Origin: Mesorhizobium sp. LSHC420B00
GTDB lineage: Bacteria; Pseudomonadota; Alphaproteobacteria; Rhizobiales; Rhizobiaceae
DNA: 49,630 bases
Assembly: GCF_000503055.1 (NCBI RefSeq)
Contig: NZ_AYVY01000002.1
Location: forward strand, 1,158 to 50,787
Direction of reading: 5' to 3'
The first letter of the stretch is position 1, and each line of letters begins with the position of its first letter. The notes beneath the pieces were generated by a model that was not told where the DNA came from, searched no databases, and worked only from the letters and a program-made list of their open reading frames with translations. Positions 7,424 through 16,853 of this stretch are shown here, piece by piece. The translations under genes and the position numbers were made by a program.

Positions 7424-7736
7424 AGAGGCCTGACAGCGGCCGCATGGCAAACAGCGAGATGGATGCAGGTGACAGGATTGGTCCGAGGGAGGCGCAGGAA
7501 GAGTTGAATGCGTAGACGGGCTGCGCTGCGGCCTGGCTAAACCAGACAACGTTGCGCAGGATCTTCGGTCCTCAGGTTTCCGGGCGGCAGGCGCCCGCTT
7601 TGTCGAGACGCTCAGTCGATGTAACCCCCACATCGATGCTCGCGTCCCACCGCGATGAGGGTCTCTCTGCAGCGAGGGCCTCGCCGTCCGGAAACCTAAT
7701 GTACACGTTTTTGTTACCTGCTGGAAGTTTTACGTC
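7424..7736 (+). other. Gene-free 313-bp spacer with a leader-like region
   Basis: No coding region is credible here. The right half contains nested inverted repeats (7574-7697, listed separately). The left half has only short hairpins, for example CTGG-CTAAA-CCAG near 7535. An internal promoter for the pump gene may lie in the A/T-richer stretch after 7697, but I cannot assign its boxes. Confidence 0.5.
7574..7697 (+). ncRNA. Candidate structured 5' leader RNA of the EmrB-type pump gene
   Basis: A 14-base arm at 7574-7587 (AGGTTTCCGGGCGG) pairs with 7684-7697 (CCGTCCGGAAACCT), with one G-U in the RNA. Inside are a GAGAC/GTCTC pair, a hairpin TCGATGT-AACCCCC-ACATCGA with a perfect seven-base stem, and a CGCG-TCCCAC-CGCG hairpin. 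The element ends 39 bases before the pump start codon. It does not match a riboswitch class I can recognise; an interspersed repeat element is the alternative. Confidence 0.4.
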
Positions 7737-9272
7737 ATGAGCACCCCAGAACCCTTTCGCGAAGTACCGCACCGCGGCCTGATCACAGTTGCGCTCATGC
7801 TGGCGACGATCATGCAGGCGCTCGACACGACGATCGCCAACGTCGCGCTGCCGACCATGACCGGCGATCTCGGCGCCTCCCCCGACAACATCAACTGGGT
7901 GCTGACCTCCTACATCGTTGCCGCCGCGATCATGACGCCGGTGACCGGCTGGCTTGCCGACCGCTTCGGTCGCAAGGAGCTGTTCCTGACGGCGGTGGTC
8001 GGCTTCACCGTCTTCTCCATGCTGTGCGGCATAGCCTGGAGCCTGGAGACCATCGTTCTCTTCCGGCTGATGCAAGGCGTCTTCGGCGCGGCCATCGTGC
8101 CGCTGTCGCAGACCTTCCTGCTCGACATCAACCCTAGGGAACGCCACGGCCAGGCCATGGCCATCTGGGGCGCCGGCATCATGCTGGGACCGATCCTTGG
8201 CCCGACGCTGGGTGGCTGGCTGACCGAGAATTTCAACTGGCGCTGGGTGTTCTTCATCAACCTGCCGGTCGGCATCATCGCCTTCCTCGGCATGGCCGCA
8301 TATCTCCCCAGCGTGGCCCGGCGGGTGCGCAGCTTCGATTTCTTCGGCTTCGCCATGCTCTCGCTCGGTGTCGGCGCGCTGCAACTGATGCTCGATCGTG
8401 GCGGTGAGGTCGACTGGTTTTCCTCGATCGAGATATGGATCGAGCTTGGTCTTTCCATCACCGGCTTCTGGGTATTCACCATTCACACGTTGACGGCGGA
8501 GCACCCCTTTATCGACCCGAAGATCTTCCTCGATCGCAATTTCGTCACCGGGCTGGCGTTCATTTTTGTCATGGGCGTGCTCATTTTGGCGAGCATGTCG
8601 CTGCTGCCGCCAATGCTGTCGACCATCTTCGGCTATCCGACCCTCACTATCGGCATCGTCCTGGGGCCGCGCGGTGTCGGCACGATGATCGCGATGCTGT
8701 TCGTCGGGCGGATCATGCACAGGATCGATGCCAGGATCCTCGTCGTGATCGGCTTCCTGCTGACCGCGCAATCGCTCTACACGATGTCGAGCTTTTCGCC
8801 GCAGATGGACAACTGGCTCATCCTCAGCTCCGGCGTCATCCAGGGCCTTGGAATGGGAATGGTGTTCGTGCCGCTGTCCACCGTGGCTTTCGCCACGCTC
8901 GACGCACGCTTCCGTACCGATGCCACGGCGTTGTTCAGCCTGGTGCGCAATCTTGGCTCATCGATCGGCGTATCGGTGGTGACGGTTCTGCTGGTGCGTA
9001 ACACGCAGATCAACCACGCCGAGCTCTCGGCCTATGTCAACCCGTTCAATCCCAACCTCTGGGCGGCGTCGCCGGCAGCAGCGGGCGGCGATCCGATGGC
9101 GCTGTCGCTGATGGATCGCATGGTCAATATCCAGGCGATGATGATCTCCTACGTCAATGACTTCAAGCTGCTGATGATGATGACACTGCTTGCCGTCCCG
9201 TTTGTTTTCCTGCTGCGCAAGCCAAAGGCTGCGCCGCCCGCCGGTGGAGCGCCTGCCGCGCATATGGACTAA
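7737..9272 (+). CDS. DHA2-family MFS drug exporter (EmrB/QacA type)
   Basis: The 511-residue inner-membrane protein has about 14 membrane segments. Family motifs are visible: LDTTIANVALPTM in segment 1, GWLADRFGRKELFL in the segment 2-3 loop, and GAGIMLGPILGPTLGGWL, the antiporter motif C. It uses the proton gradient to export hydrophobic toxic compounds through the EmrA-type protein encoded just upstream. The ATG at 7737 begins MSTPEPFREVPHRGL, and the first segment follows directly. The long spacer before it suggests separate fine control of the pump within a marR-emrA-emrB unit. Confidence 0.93.
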   Translation: MSTPEPFREVPHRGLITVALMLATIMQALDTTIANVALPTMTGDLGASPDNINWVLTSYIVAAAIMTPVTGWLADRFGRKELFLTAVVGFTVFSMLCGIAWSLETIVLFRLMQGVFGAAIVPLSQTFLLDINPRERHGQAMAIWGAGIMLGPILGPTLGGWLTENFNWRWVFFINLPVGIIAFLGMAAYLPSVARRVRSFDFFGFAMLSLGVGALQLMLDRGGEVDWFSSIEIWIELGLSITGFWVFTIHTLTAEHPFIDPKIFLDRNFVTGLAFIFVMGVLILASMSLLPPMLSTIFGYPTLTIGIVLGPRGVGTMIAMLFVGRIMHRIDARILVVIGFLLTAQSLYTMSSFSPQMDNWLILSSGVIQGLGMGMVFVPLSTVAFATLDARFRTDATALFSLVRNLGSSIGVSVVTVLLVRNTQINHAELSAYVNPFNPNLWAASPAAAGGDPMALSLMDRMVNIQAMMISYVNDFKLLMMMTLLAVPFVFLLRKPKAAPPAGGAPAAHMD

Positions 9273-9291
9273 GTCTCACGGCTCCGGCAAC

Positions 9292-9331
9292 CGCGACCGG
9301 CTCACGGCTTCCGTTGCCTGTGCCGGTCGCG
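9292..9331 (+). terminator. Stem-loop after the pump gene, possible terminator
   Basis: CGCGACCGGC (9292-9301) and GCCGGTCGCG (9322-9331) form a perfect ten-base stem with a 20-base loop, starting 20 bases after the stop codon. There is no U-run after it. GGCAAC (9286-9291) and GTTGCC (9313-9318) could form a competing pairing. It may end or stabilise the transcript. Confidence 0.5.
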
Positions 9332-9445
9332 TCGGCATTGAGCCGGTTCACCTGCCATTAGTATATCCCGACCAATATGCACTCGCTTTTGGGTTGAAGG
9401 CGAGCCTCCTTTGCTTGCCTCAAGCATCAGCGGGAGGAACTGTGT

Positions 9446-12130
9446 TTGGCCACGAAATCATCCAGGCAAACCGCCGAAGTGCCCGAATCCGCCAATTTGA
9501 CGACGCTGGCACAACTGGCGACTGCCTCATATGAGGCGCTCGAGCGCGAGCTTCGCGCCACGATTGCAGCGCTTCAAGACCAGGCACTGCGGTTCCAGAC
9601 CGCGATCGAGAACATCTCGCAAGGCATCTGCTTTTTTGACGCCGATGAACGGCTGATCCTGTGCAACCGGCGCTATGCGGAAATCTATCGCCTTGCGCCG
9701 GAGCAATTGCAGCCGGGGGCGGCGCTGCGCGAAATCGTCGAGCGGCGCGTCGCTGTCGGGACCTCGGCAATGAATGCGGACGCCTATCTGGCGTTGGCCC
9801 GGGCAGTCAATTCGGGCACTGCTTCGGGGAACTGGACAGCCGAGCTCGCCGATGGCCGGACAATTCAGGTCTGCCATCAACCGATGCCTGACGGCGGCTG
9901 GGTGGCCACGCACGAGGACATCAGCGAGCTCAGCGCCAACCGCTTGGTCGTCGACGAGCGTATCTCCTTGCAGACGCTGATCGACCTGGTGCCTGACTAC
10001 ATGTGGGTGAAGGACACCGAAAGCCGCTTCGTCGTCGCCAACCGAGCCATTGCGTCCGACAGCGGTCGAGACAGCACGAGCGACATGATCGGCCTGAGCG
10101 ACTTCGACCTTCATGCGCCGGATCTTGCGCAGAAATTTCGCTTCGTCGAGCAGCAACTGATGCGCGACGGACAACCGATGATCGACGAGGAGGAGTTCGT
10201 CGTCGATGCGTCAGGCACCGGCAAATGGTTCCTGTCTACGAAACTGCCATTGCGCAACGTTCAAAACAACATTTTCGGCCTCGTCGGCATTGCCCGCGAC
10301 ATCACTGCGCGCAAGCAGGCCGAAATCCTTCGCGATGGGCAGGCGCATATCCTCGAGATGATCGCAAAGAGCGCTCCCCTCGAAGACGTGCTCGAGCGGC
10401 TCATGCGTCTGGTCGAGTCCCAACTGGCGGGGATATTCGGTTCGGTCTTGCTGCTCGACAAGGATGGCAGCCACTTGCGCCACGCTGCCGCGCCGAGCCT
10501 GGCGAAAGACTACACCGACGCCGTCGACGGCGCCGCGGTCGGCCCTCGGGCGGGGTCTTGCGGAACGGCGGTCTATCGGCACGAGCCGGTGATTGTCGCT
10601 GACATCATGCAGGATCCGCTTTGGCAGGATTATCGCGAACTCGCGCGGCCGCACGGTTTGCGTTCGTGCTGGTCGACCCCGATCCTGTCGCATCAGGGCG
10701 CGGTGCTTGGCGTCTTTGCGATGTATTCGATGACGGTGCGCGAACCGACCGAGGCCGAGACCCGCCTGATCGATTTCACCACGCGCATCGCCGGGATCGC
10801 CATCGAACGCAAACAGGCTGAAGACCGGATCCACTTCATGGCCAATCATGACGTGCTGACCGGGCTTCCCAATCGCGCCTTGCTCGAGGATCGGCTTTCG
10901 CAGGCGGTCCTGTACGCCCAGCGATACGATCGCTGGGTGACGGTGGTGTTCATCGATCTGGACAATTTCAAATTTGTCAACGACACGCTCGGCCACAATG
11001 CCGGAGACGAGCTTCTGAAGATCGTCGCAAGTCGCATGGTCGACTGCGTGAGGGCAACCGATACCGTCGTGCGGCTTGGCGGCGACGAATTCGTCATCGT
11101 GCTTTTCGACCAGCCGGCGAACGTCGATCTCGTTTCCGAGACCTTGCAAAAGCTCAGGGCGGCACTCGCCGAACCGGTTCGGCTCGGAGCGCATCTTGTG
11201 CGGGCGACTGCCAGCATCGGCATTGCCAACTATCCGAAGGATGGGACGGAGCCTGATACGCTGCTGGCAAATGCCGATGCGGCCATGTATCGCGCCAAGG
11301 AGTTCGGCCGCGACAATTTCCAGTTTTACGCTCCAGAGTTCAACACCCGGGCGCATGAGAAATTCGTGCTTCAGGAAGAGCTGCGAAATGCCTTGGCGCG
11401 TTCGGAATTCACGCTGCTCTACCAGCCGCAGGTGGACCTTCGGTCAGGTCGGGTTTTTGCGGTCGAGGCATTGATACGCTGGAACCATCCAACGCTTGGT
11501 ACGATAATGCCGACGATGTTCATCCCGACCGCCGAGGAGACAGGTCTGATCGTACCGATCGGCGACTGGGTTCTGCATGAGGCCTGTCGGCAGAACAAAG
11601 CCTGGCAAGACGCCGGGCTGCCGTCCTTGACCGTTTGCGTGAATGTGTCGGCGCGGCAATTCAGGGAACGCAACCTGATCGATCGCATTGTCAGCGCGCT
11701 GAAGGACAGCGGTCTGGAGGCCAGGTACCTCGAACTGGAGGTGACCGAGAGCCTTATCATGCAGGATATCGACCTGGCGGTCGCGACCATGAACGCCCTG
11801 CAAAGCCTGGGTGTCCAGATCTCGATCGATGATTTCGGCACAGGCTATTCCAGCCTCAGCGCACTCAAGACCTTTCCCGTGGCGCGGCTGAAGATCGACA
11901 AATCCTTCATCAAGGATCTTGCCGCCGACGAGAACGACCAGGCTGTGGCCAGCGCGGTGATTTCATTGGGGCAAAATCTCAACCTGAGGGTCATTGCCGA
12001 GGGCGTTGAGACAGATGATCAGGTGGCCTTCCTGCGCAGGAACAATTGCGACGAAATGCAAGGCTATCATTTCAGCAGACCGGTTTGTGCGCAGGACATC
12101 GAGGAGTTGCTCGGCGGCCGCAAAGACTGA
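9446..12130 (+). CDS. Cyclic-di-GMP protein: PAS-PAS-GAF-GGDEF-EAL
   Basis: This 894-residue cytoplasmic protein has no membrane segments. Domains in order: a PAS_7-like sensor (about 50-160, IENISQGICFFDADERLIL), a second PAS (about 175-285), GAF (about 300-455), GGDEF (about 470-620) and EAL (about 640-890). The cyclase signature is intact (RLGGDEFVIVL near residue 543), with an inhibitory RxxD site (RATD) at the usual distance before it. The phosphodiesterase half has EALIRW near residue 674 and DDFGTGYSSL. Both activities are therefore possible, and which dominates cannot be read from sequence. The start is TTG at 9446, chosen because GGGAGGAA lies about eight bases before it. No partner gene adjoins it. 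Confidence 0.93.
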   Translation: MATKSSRQTAEVPESANLTTLAQLATASYEALERELRATIAALQDQALRFQTAIENISQGICFFDADERLILCNRRYAEIYRLAPEQLQPGAALREIVERRVAVGTSAMNADAYLALARAVNSGTASGNWTAELADGRTIQVCHQPMPDGGWVATHEDISELSANRLVVDERISLQTLIDLVPDYMWVKDTESRFVVANRAIASDSGRDSTSDMIGLSDFDLHAPDLAQKFRFVEQQLMRDGQPMIDEEEFVVDASGTGKWFLSTKLPLRNVQNNIFGLVGIARDITARKQAEILRDGQAHILEMIAKSAPLEDVLERLMRLVESQLAGIFGSVLLLDKDGSHLRHAAAPSLAKDYTDAVDGAAVGPRAGSCGTAVYRHEPVIVADIMQDPLWQDYRELARPHGLRSCWSTPILSHQGAVLGVFAMYSMTVREPTEAETRLIDFTTRIAGIAIERKQAEDRIHFMANHDVLTGLPNRALLEDRLSQAVLYAQRYDRWVTVVFIDLDNFKFVNDTLGHNAGDELLKIVASRMVDCVRATDTVVRLGGDEFVIVLFDQPANVDLVSETLQKLRAALAEPVRLGAHLVRATASIGIANYPKDGTEPDTLLANADAAMYRAKEFGRDNFQFYAPEFNTRAHEKFVLQEELRNALARSEFTLLYQPQVDLRSGRVFAVEALIRWNHPTLGTIMPTMFIPTAEETGLIVPIGDWVLHEACRQNKAWQDAGLPSLTVCVNVSARQFRERNLIDRIVSALKDSGLEARYLELEVTESLIMQDIDLAVATMNALQSLGVQISIDDFGTGYSSLSALKTFPVARLKIDKSFIKDLAADENDQAVASAVISLGQNLNLRVIAEGVETDDQVAFLRRNNCDEMQGYHFSRPVCAQDIEELLGGRKD

Positions 12131-12178
12131 CGGCTCGATCATCCGGCACGGACTCCGCCGACCAAAGGCGAAACCGTG

Positions 12179-12697
12179 CTATCTTCCGAGCACAAGGCAC
12201 CAGTAGCGAAGCGTGTTGTCGCGGCCGTCGCGTACATAGGCGAGGCCGAAGCGGGTGAAGCGCGGGTCTAGCATGTTGCGGCGGTGGCCTGGCGAATGCA
12301 CCCAGATATCGAACAGCTTCTGCTGGTCGAAGCGGCCTTCGGCGATGTTCTCGGCGGCGGCGCCGGCAATGCCATTGTCTTTGACGCGCGAGGCAAAGTC
12401 CTTGCCCCAGCCGGTGGTGTGATTCATGCGGCCGCGGCGCGCCATGTAGCCGGCCTGCTGCAAGGCCGCCTGTTCGAGACGAGGATCGGCGACAAGCGGT
12501 CCAAGACCGGCTGAGGCCCGAATGCCGCTCAGGGTGCCGGCCGCGGAAGCAGAGACACCGGCGCCTTCGCCGGTGGGCAGCACGGCGGTTGCGCAGGCGG
12601 CGAGCCCGGCAAGGGCGCCAAGGCCGGCAGCTCTGAGCAGCATGCGCCTGTTCAGGCTTGGTTTGCCTTCATAATTTTCAATTCTCGCAACGGTCAT
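12179..12697 (-). CDS. CAP-domain (SCP/PR-1-like) lipoprotein
   Basis: The 172-residue protein has an N-terminal export signal with a lipobox (LAGLAAC near residue 29-35) after a basic SLNRRMLLRAAG segment. It should be lipid-anchored at the cell envelope. The mature part is a CAP domain: LIVADPRLEQAA-like first helix (PLVADPRLEQAALQQAGYMA), the conserved histidine in MNHTTGW, the AENIAEG motif and WVHSPGHRRNMLDPRFTRFG. Bacterial CAP proteins of this type are common and mostly uncharacterised. ATG at 12697 is used; a shorter start at the Met in RRMLL would still keep the signal. It is convergent with the GGDEF-EAL gene. Confidence 0.88.
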   Translation of the reverse strand: MTVARIENYEGKPSLNRRMLLRAAGLGALAGLAACATAVLPTGEGAGVSASAAGTLSGIRASAGLGPLVADPRLEQAALQQAGYMARRGRMNHTTGWGKDFASRVKDNGIAGAAAENIAEGRFDQQKLFDIWVHSPGHRRNMLDPRFTRFGLAYVRDGRDNTLRYWCLVLGR

Positions 12698-12910
12698 GCC
12701 CGCCTGACATAGCGGTGATCATGGCTTTTGCCGGGCAGGCGATTAGAATCTCGCTCAAGCCGACCCACAGCGCAACAAAAAGGGCCGAGCTCGCGGGTCG
12801 CAAGTCGCCCAGACTGTTCGTTGCGGAACCAGCAAAGTTTGCCGCTGGGTCCCCGCCTTTTATCGTGTTATGCTAATATACCCTAAAGGCCGTCCTTGAA
12901 GGGAACGGAA

Positions 12911-13672
12911 ATGTCCGCCATGTCAACGTTGACCCGGACTTTCATTGCCGCTGTTCTTGTCGGCTGCGCACTCGTCGTGTCGTCTGCCATCGGAGCGGGA
13001 GTTACCGAGGATGTCGTGACGGGAACGCGACTCGCGGAATTGCTCCGTGCGGGGCGAAGCATCATCTCGAACTATCAGACGCTCATCAATGATCCTGCTC
13101 TTGGCGACAAGCACCTCGACGGTGAGCGCATTACGAGAGAAGCCATCGCCGCATACTCAAAACACACCGGCCACGACCCGCTTTCGGGCGGATTGACCGA
13201 GCGCGACCGGCGTCTGCTTGAGGCCCAGATTGAGGCGATGCGAGAGGTGGTGGACGAACAGCAAGATAACATCAACCGCGCGGGAACCGCTTTCAAAGGC
13301 TTCGTGCCGGCGGTGTTTGCGCGTCTGATGAATGACAAGTTCGCTGCCAAGGCCGGCAACGAAGCTCGGGTGCGCGTGACCGCGCCAGAGCAACTCGTGC
13401 GCAACCGCAAATCGCTTCCGGACGCATGGGAAGCACGGATCATCGAAAGCGTCTTGCTGGATCCGCAGAGAGCAAAGGGAGAAGCCTACACGGAAGTCAC
13501 CGAGGCGGATGGACGCCCTGCATTTCGAATGCTGCTGCCCGAATACTATACTGGCTCGTGTCTTTCCTGCCACGGCGAGCCGAAGGGCGAGATCGACGTG
13601 ACAGGATACCCAAAGGAGGGCGGCAAAGCGGGCGATCTGGGAGGCGCGATAAGCATCGTCTTGTTCAAATGA
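12911..13672 (+). CDS. Secreted DUF3365 (Tll0287-like) c-type haem sensor protein
   Basis: The 253-residue protein has an N-terminal signal or anchor ([20 protein letters not shown]) followed by a DUF3365-type domain: [16 protein letters not shown] core ([20 protein letters not shown]) and the haem-attachment motif CLSCH at residues 217-221, ending GAISIVLFK. In the Tll0287 fold, haem bound through CxxCH forms a PAS-like redox or gas sensor. The domain is more often fused to a kinase or chemoreceptor; here it is a separate protein whose stop overlaps the ATG of a hybrid kinase gene. ATG at 12911 is chosen for the GAAGGGAACGG before it; TTG at 12896 is possible. Sensing of redox state, O2 or NO is inference. 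Confidence 0.85.
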   Translation: MSAMSTLTRTFIAAVLVGCALVVSSAIGAGVTEDVVTGTRLAELLRAGRSIISNYQTLINDPALGDKHLDGERITREAIAAYSKHTGHDPLSGGLTERDRRLLEAQIEAMREVVDEQQDNINRAGTAFKGFVPAVFARLMNDKFAAKAGNEARVRVTAPEQLVRNRKSLPDAWEARIIESVLLDPQRAKGEAYTEVTEADGRPAFRMLLPEYYTGSCLSCHGEPKGEIDVTGYPKEGGKAGDLGGAISIVLFK

Positions 13673-16455
13673 GCGCTTTGGAACAATCACCGCACCGCGT
13701 GGAAACGGTATCGGCGCCGGCGAGGCCCTTTGCGCGTCCCTTTGCCCATCTACCGATTTCGGCCCGCATAGCTGCGCTGACAGCGGCCGGCCTTATCAGC
13801 CTCATCGTATCGTCAATCTTTCTCACACAGGCACTTTATCGCAGTGCAGATCGAACTGCGGAGACCAAAGCATTTTTCGACGCCGCGTCCACTGCGGCTG
13901 CGGCGCACGCAACATTCGGCGAATTGCGATACTGGCTGACTGATCTGTCGGTTAGCTTGTTGATGAATTCCCAGCGTAATGCCGAGCAGGCGCGCGAGCG
14001 ACTACTGGCACATCTGGACCGCCTTTCGAAATCATCACCGGATGCGGTCAGGGAAATCCGCGTTGAGATGGATGCCTATGTCAAAACAGCGCTAGAGGCG
14101 GCAGACAGCTATACTCAAGACAACCGCATCATCGGCAACACTCTCCTCGCCGAGGCGCGTACCCACAGCGCAAACGTGGATGCTGCGCTTAACAAACTCG
14201 TCGACCGAGCGAGCGCCGAGGCAGAAGCCGCTCGCAACGAGGTCGTAACGGAAACCCAGAAAACGGCGACTACTGCTGCTGTTCTGGTGGCCATCGTGGT
14301 GATGATCGGTTCGCTTCTCACCATCCTTGTTCTTCGCTCGATCGTCGGACCGTTGCGGCGGCTGAACCGGGTAATCGGAAATCTGACGGAAGGACGCTAC
14401 GACGTCGAAATACAGGCAGAGGGAGGGGACGAGCTCGGCGCGATGGCGCGGACGCTTCGGCTTTTCCGGGCGAGCGCAATTGCAAAGCAACGACTGGAGG
14501 ATGAGGCGGAGCGGCAAAGACGGACGATCGGAGCGGCACTCGAGGCGATTTCTGACGGATTTGTCCTGTTCGATTCGGAGGACAAGGTCCTTCTTGCCAA
14601 CAGCAAATACTGCGAAATCTTTCCCGACAATGACCGAGCTACTCTGCCGGGGCAAAGCCTTCAGGATATTCTGAAAAGACGCTTGGCGAGCGGGCACGTC
14701 GACCTTGAGGGCGCGTCGCCGGAGGAATGGATTGCGAAGAGGCTGCGCATCCAGAAGGATCCGGCAGGCTTCGTCCACGAGGGTCGCTTTGGAGAACGCT
14801 GGGTCCGCGTCAGCAAACGAAAGACCCCTGACGGCGGGACCGTCGCCGTTTACACCGACATCACGGAACTGAAGCAGAGAGAGGTCGAACTCGAGCGGGC
14901 CAAGAGTCATGCTGAAGCGGCAAATGAGGCCAAGAGCAGCTTCCTCGCGTCCATGAGCCACGAGCTGCGCACTCCACTGAACGCGATCATTGGCTACAGC
15001 GAGATGCTGATCGAAGAGGCGAGCGACCAGCAAATGAATGAGTTCGTGCCAGATGTGGAAAAGATCGCCGGGGCCGGTCGCCATCTCCTCGCGCTCATTA
15101 ACGACATCCTCGATCTGTCGAAGATCGAGGCAAATAAGATGGCAAATTTCCTGGAGACTTTCGACGTCGCCGACTTGTTGCGCGATGTCCAGGCCACAGT
15201 CGCGCCACTGATGGCGAAAAACCGAAACAGTTTCGTTATGGACCTCGCGGGCGACCTCGGGAAGATGCATTCGGACCAGACGAAGTTGCGTCAGAACCTC
15301 TTCAATCTCCTCAGTAACGCAGCCAAGTTCACCGAGGGGGGCCGTGTAACACTGGCGATTCGACGCGAGAGGAGATCGGACGGCGACTGGCTGATATTCA
15401 CAGTGTCCGACACCGGGATCGGGATGACGCCAAAGCAGCAAGAACGGCTCTTTGATGCTTTTACGCAGGCAGACGCCTCCACCACTCGCAACTACGGCGG
15501 GACGGGATTGGGCCTCAGCATAACCCGGAGTTTCTGCCGCATGATCGGAGGCGTTGTAACCGTTAAAAGCGAGTTCGGAAAAGGCTCGACTTTCACAATG
15601 GAGATTCCAGCCGAGTGCGACGAAGAACCTGGCGAGCAGAAACCCGCCGAGCCGCTGTCGTCGAGGCCCTCGGAGCAGGCGGTTCTGATCATAGATGACG
15701 AACCAGCCGCCCGAACTCTCATCGCCAGGTCCTTGGCTGAGGCGGGACTGGCATCAATCGAAGCAGCAAGCGGCGAGGAAGGCATAGCCGCGGCGCGAGC
15801 GCATCGCCCGGCCGCAATCGTTCTCGACATCATCATGCCGCATCAGGACGGCTGGTCAGTGCTGCGCTCACTGAAGGGCGATAAGGAGCTCTGCGAGATT
15901 CCGGTAATCCTTGCGACGATACTTGCAGATCGCGAACTCGGCCTCTCACTCGGTGCGGTCGAATACCTCACGAAGCCGATCGACACCCAGAAGCTTATAC
16001 GAACAATAGAGGCTTGCGGCGGCGGCAACCGCGATGTGCTTGTTATTGACGACGATCAAGCCTCCCGCGACTTCCTTCGGCGTATCCTGATCAAGAAGGA
16101 TTGGCGGGTTCACGAGGCAAGCGATGGCCTGCGCGGCCTCAAGCTGATGAAGCGGTTGTTACCGCGTCTGGTCCTGCTTGATCTGCTGATGCCCGAAATG
16201 GACGGGTTCCAGACCCTGAACGAGATGCAGCAGGTGCCCGAGCTTCAGAACATTCCGGTCGTCGTCGTGACTTCCAAGGATTTATCGGCGGACGAGCTCA
16301 AGTGGCTTCGCGACAGGGCGGTCGCGGTTGTAATCAAGGGCGCAAATAGTCGGTCTCAGTTGGTCGAGGCCCTCGAGCGCCAGATCTTCCCACTTGGGTC
16401 GACAGGTGCCAGCATTGCCGATCGCGGAACCACCCCCATGGCTGAAGGAAGCTAA
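13669..16455 (+). CDS. Hybrid sensor histidine kinase (TM-HAMP-PAS-HisKA-HATPase-REC-REC)
   Basis: The 928-residue protein has a membrane helix at about 33-56, a mainly helical periplasmic domain (57-200), a second helix at 201-222, HAMP (222-275), PAS_7 (about 287-400), HisKA with the phosphorylated H431 ([18 protein letters not shown]), and HATPase_c ([28 protein letters not shown]). Two receivers follow: [11 protein letters not shown]...VLDIIMP...YLTKPID and [11 protein letters not shown]...[11 protein letters not shown]...VVIKGAN. ATG at 13669 overlaps the stop of the haem-sensor gene (ATGA); in-frame codons exist further upstream but lie inside that gene. It is the likely receiver of the periplasmic haem signal and donor of phosphate to the single receiver and the cyclase encoded next. 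Confidence 0.93.
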   Translation: MSALEQSPHRVETVSAPARPFARPFAHLPISARIAALTAAGLISLIVSSIFLTQALYRSADRTAETKAFFDAASTAAAAHATFGELRYWLTDLSVSLLMNSQRNAEQARERLLAHLDRLSKSSPDAVREIRVEMDAYVKTALEAADSYTQDNRIIGNTLLAEARTHSANVDAALNKLVDRASAEAEAARNEVVTETQKTATTAAVLVAIVVMIGSLLTILVLRSIVGPLRRLNRVIGNLTEGRYDVEIQAEGGDELGAMARTLRLFRASAIAKQRLEDEAERQRRTIGAALEAISDGFVLFDSEDKVLLANSKYCEIFPDNDRATLPGQSLQDILKRRLASGHVDLEGASPEEWIAKRLRIQKDPAGFVHEGRFGERWVRVSKRKTPDGGTVAVYTDITELKQREVELERAKSHAEAANEAKSSFLASMSHELRTPLNAIIGYSEMLIEEASDQQMNEFVPDVEKIAGAGRHLLALINDILDLSKIEANKMANFLETFDVADLLRDVQATVAPLMAKNRNSFVMDLAGDLGKMHSDQTKLRQNLFNLLSNAAKFTEGGRVTLAIRRERRSDGDWLIFTVSDTGIGMTPKQQERLFDAFTQADASTTRNYGGTGLGLSITRSFCRMIGGVVTVKSEFGKGSTFTMEIPAECDEEPGEQKPAEPLSSRPSEQAVLIIDDEPAARTLIARSLAEAGLASIEAASGEEGIAAARAHRPAAIVLDIIMPHQDGWSVLRSLKGDKELCEIPVILATILADRELGLSLGAVEYLTKPIDTQKLIRTIEACGGGNRDVLVIDDDQASRDFLRRILIKKDWRVHEASDGLRGLKLMKRLLPRLVLLDLLMPEMDGFQTLNEMQQVPELQNIPVVVVTSKDLSADELKWLRDRAVAVVIKGANSRSQLVEALERQIFPLGSTGASIADRGTTPMAEGS

Positions 16456-16457
16456 AG

Positions 16458-16829
16458 ATGACGAGGATCCTTCTCGTAGAAGACAACGAATTGAACCGCG
16501 ACATGCTTTTGCGGCGGTTGTCACGGCGTGGGTTCGAAGTCCTCATTGCGGAAAACGGACAGTCGGGCGTGGAACTCACCGTTTCGGAAAGGCCCGATCT
16601 CATCCTCATGGATATGAGCTTGCCGGTCATGGACGGGTGGGAGGCGACCCGGCGGATCAAGGCTGATCCGGCCACCTCCGGGATCCCGATCATTGCGCTT
16701 TCTGCGCACGCGATGGCCAACGATCGCGAAATGGCACTCGAGGCAGGCTGCGATGACTACGATAGCAAGCCGGTGGACCTGTCGCGACTTGTCCAGAAAA
16801 TTGAACAATTGCTTGCCGCGAATCGATGA
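16458..16829 (+). CDS. Single-domain response regulator (DivK/CheY-like)
   Basis: This 123-residue protein is a lone receiver: acidic pocket VEDNELN at 8-14, phosphoacceptor D52 in LILMDMSLPVMDGW, and the conserved lysine in YDSKPVD near 104. It has no output domain, so it acts through protein contact or as a phosphate shuttle. It starts two bases after the stop of the hybrid kinase and precedes the receiver-cyclase gene by 24 bases, so it is probably the intermediate carrier in one relay. SLPVMDGWEATRRIK resembles DivK-type regulators, which contact other kinases. Confidence 0.92.
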   Translation: MTRILLVEDNELNRDMLLRRLSRRGFEVLIAENGQSGVELTVSERPDLILMDMSLPVMDGWEATRRIKADPATSGIPIIALSAHAMANDREMALEAGCDDYDSKPVDLSRLVQKIEQLLAANR

Positions 16830-16853
16830 GGCGCGGACCGACGGTTTGAAAAT

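Noticed and set aside
6074..7633. Minus-strand frame of about 519 codons opposite the EmrA-type gene
   Set aside because: Composition is typical of antisense of an Ala/Lys/Gln-rich coiled-coil gene. No start signal or family pattern is visible.
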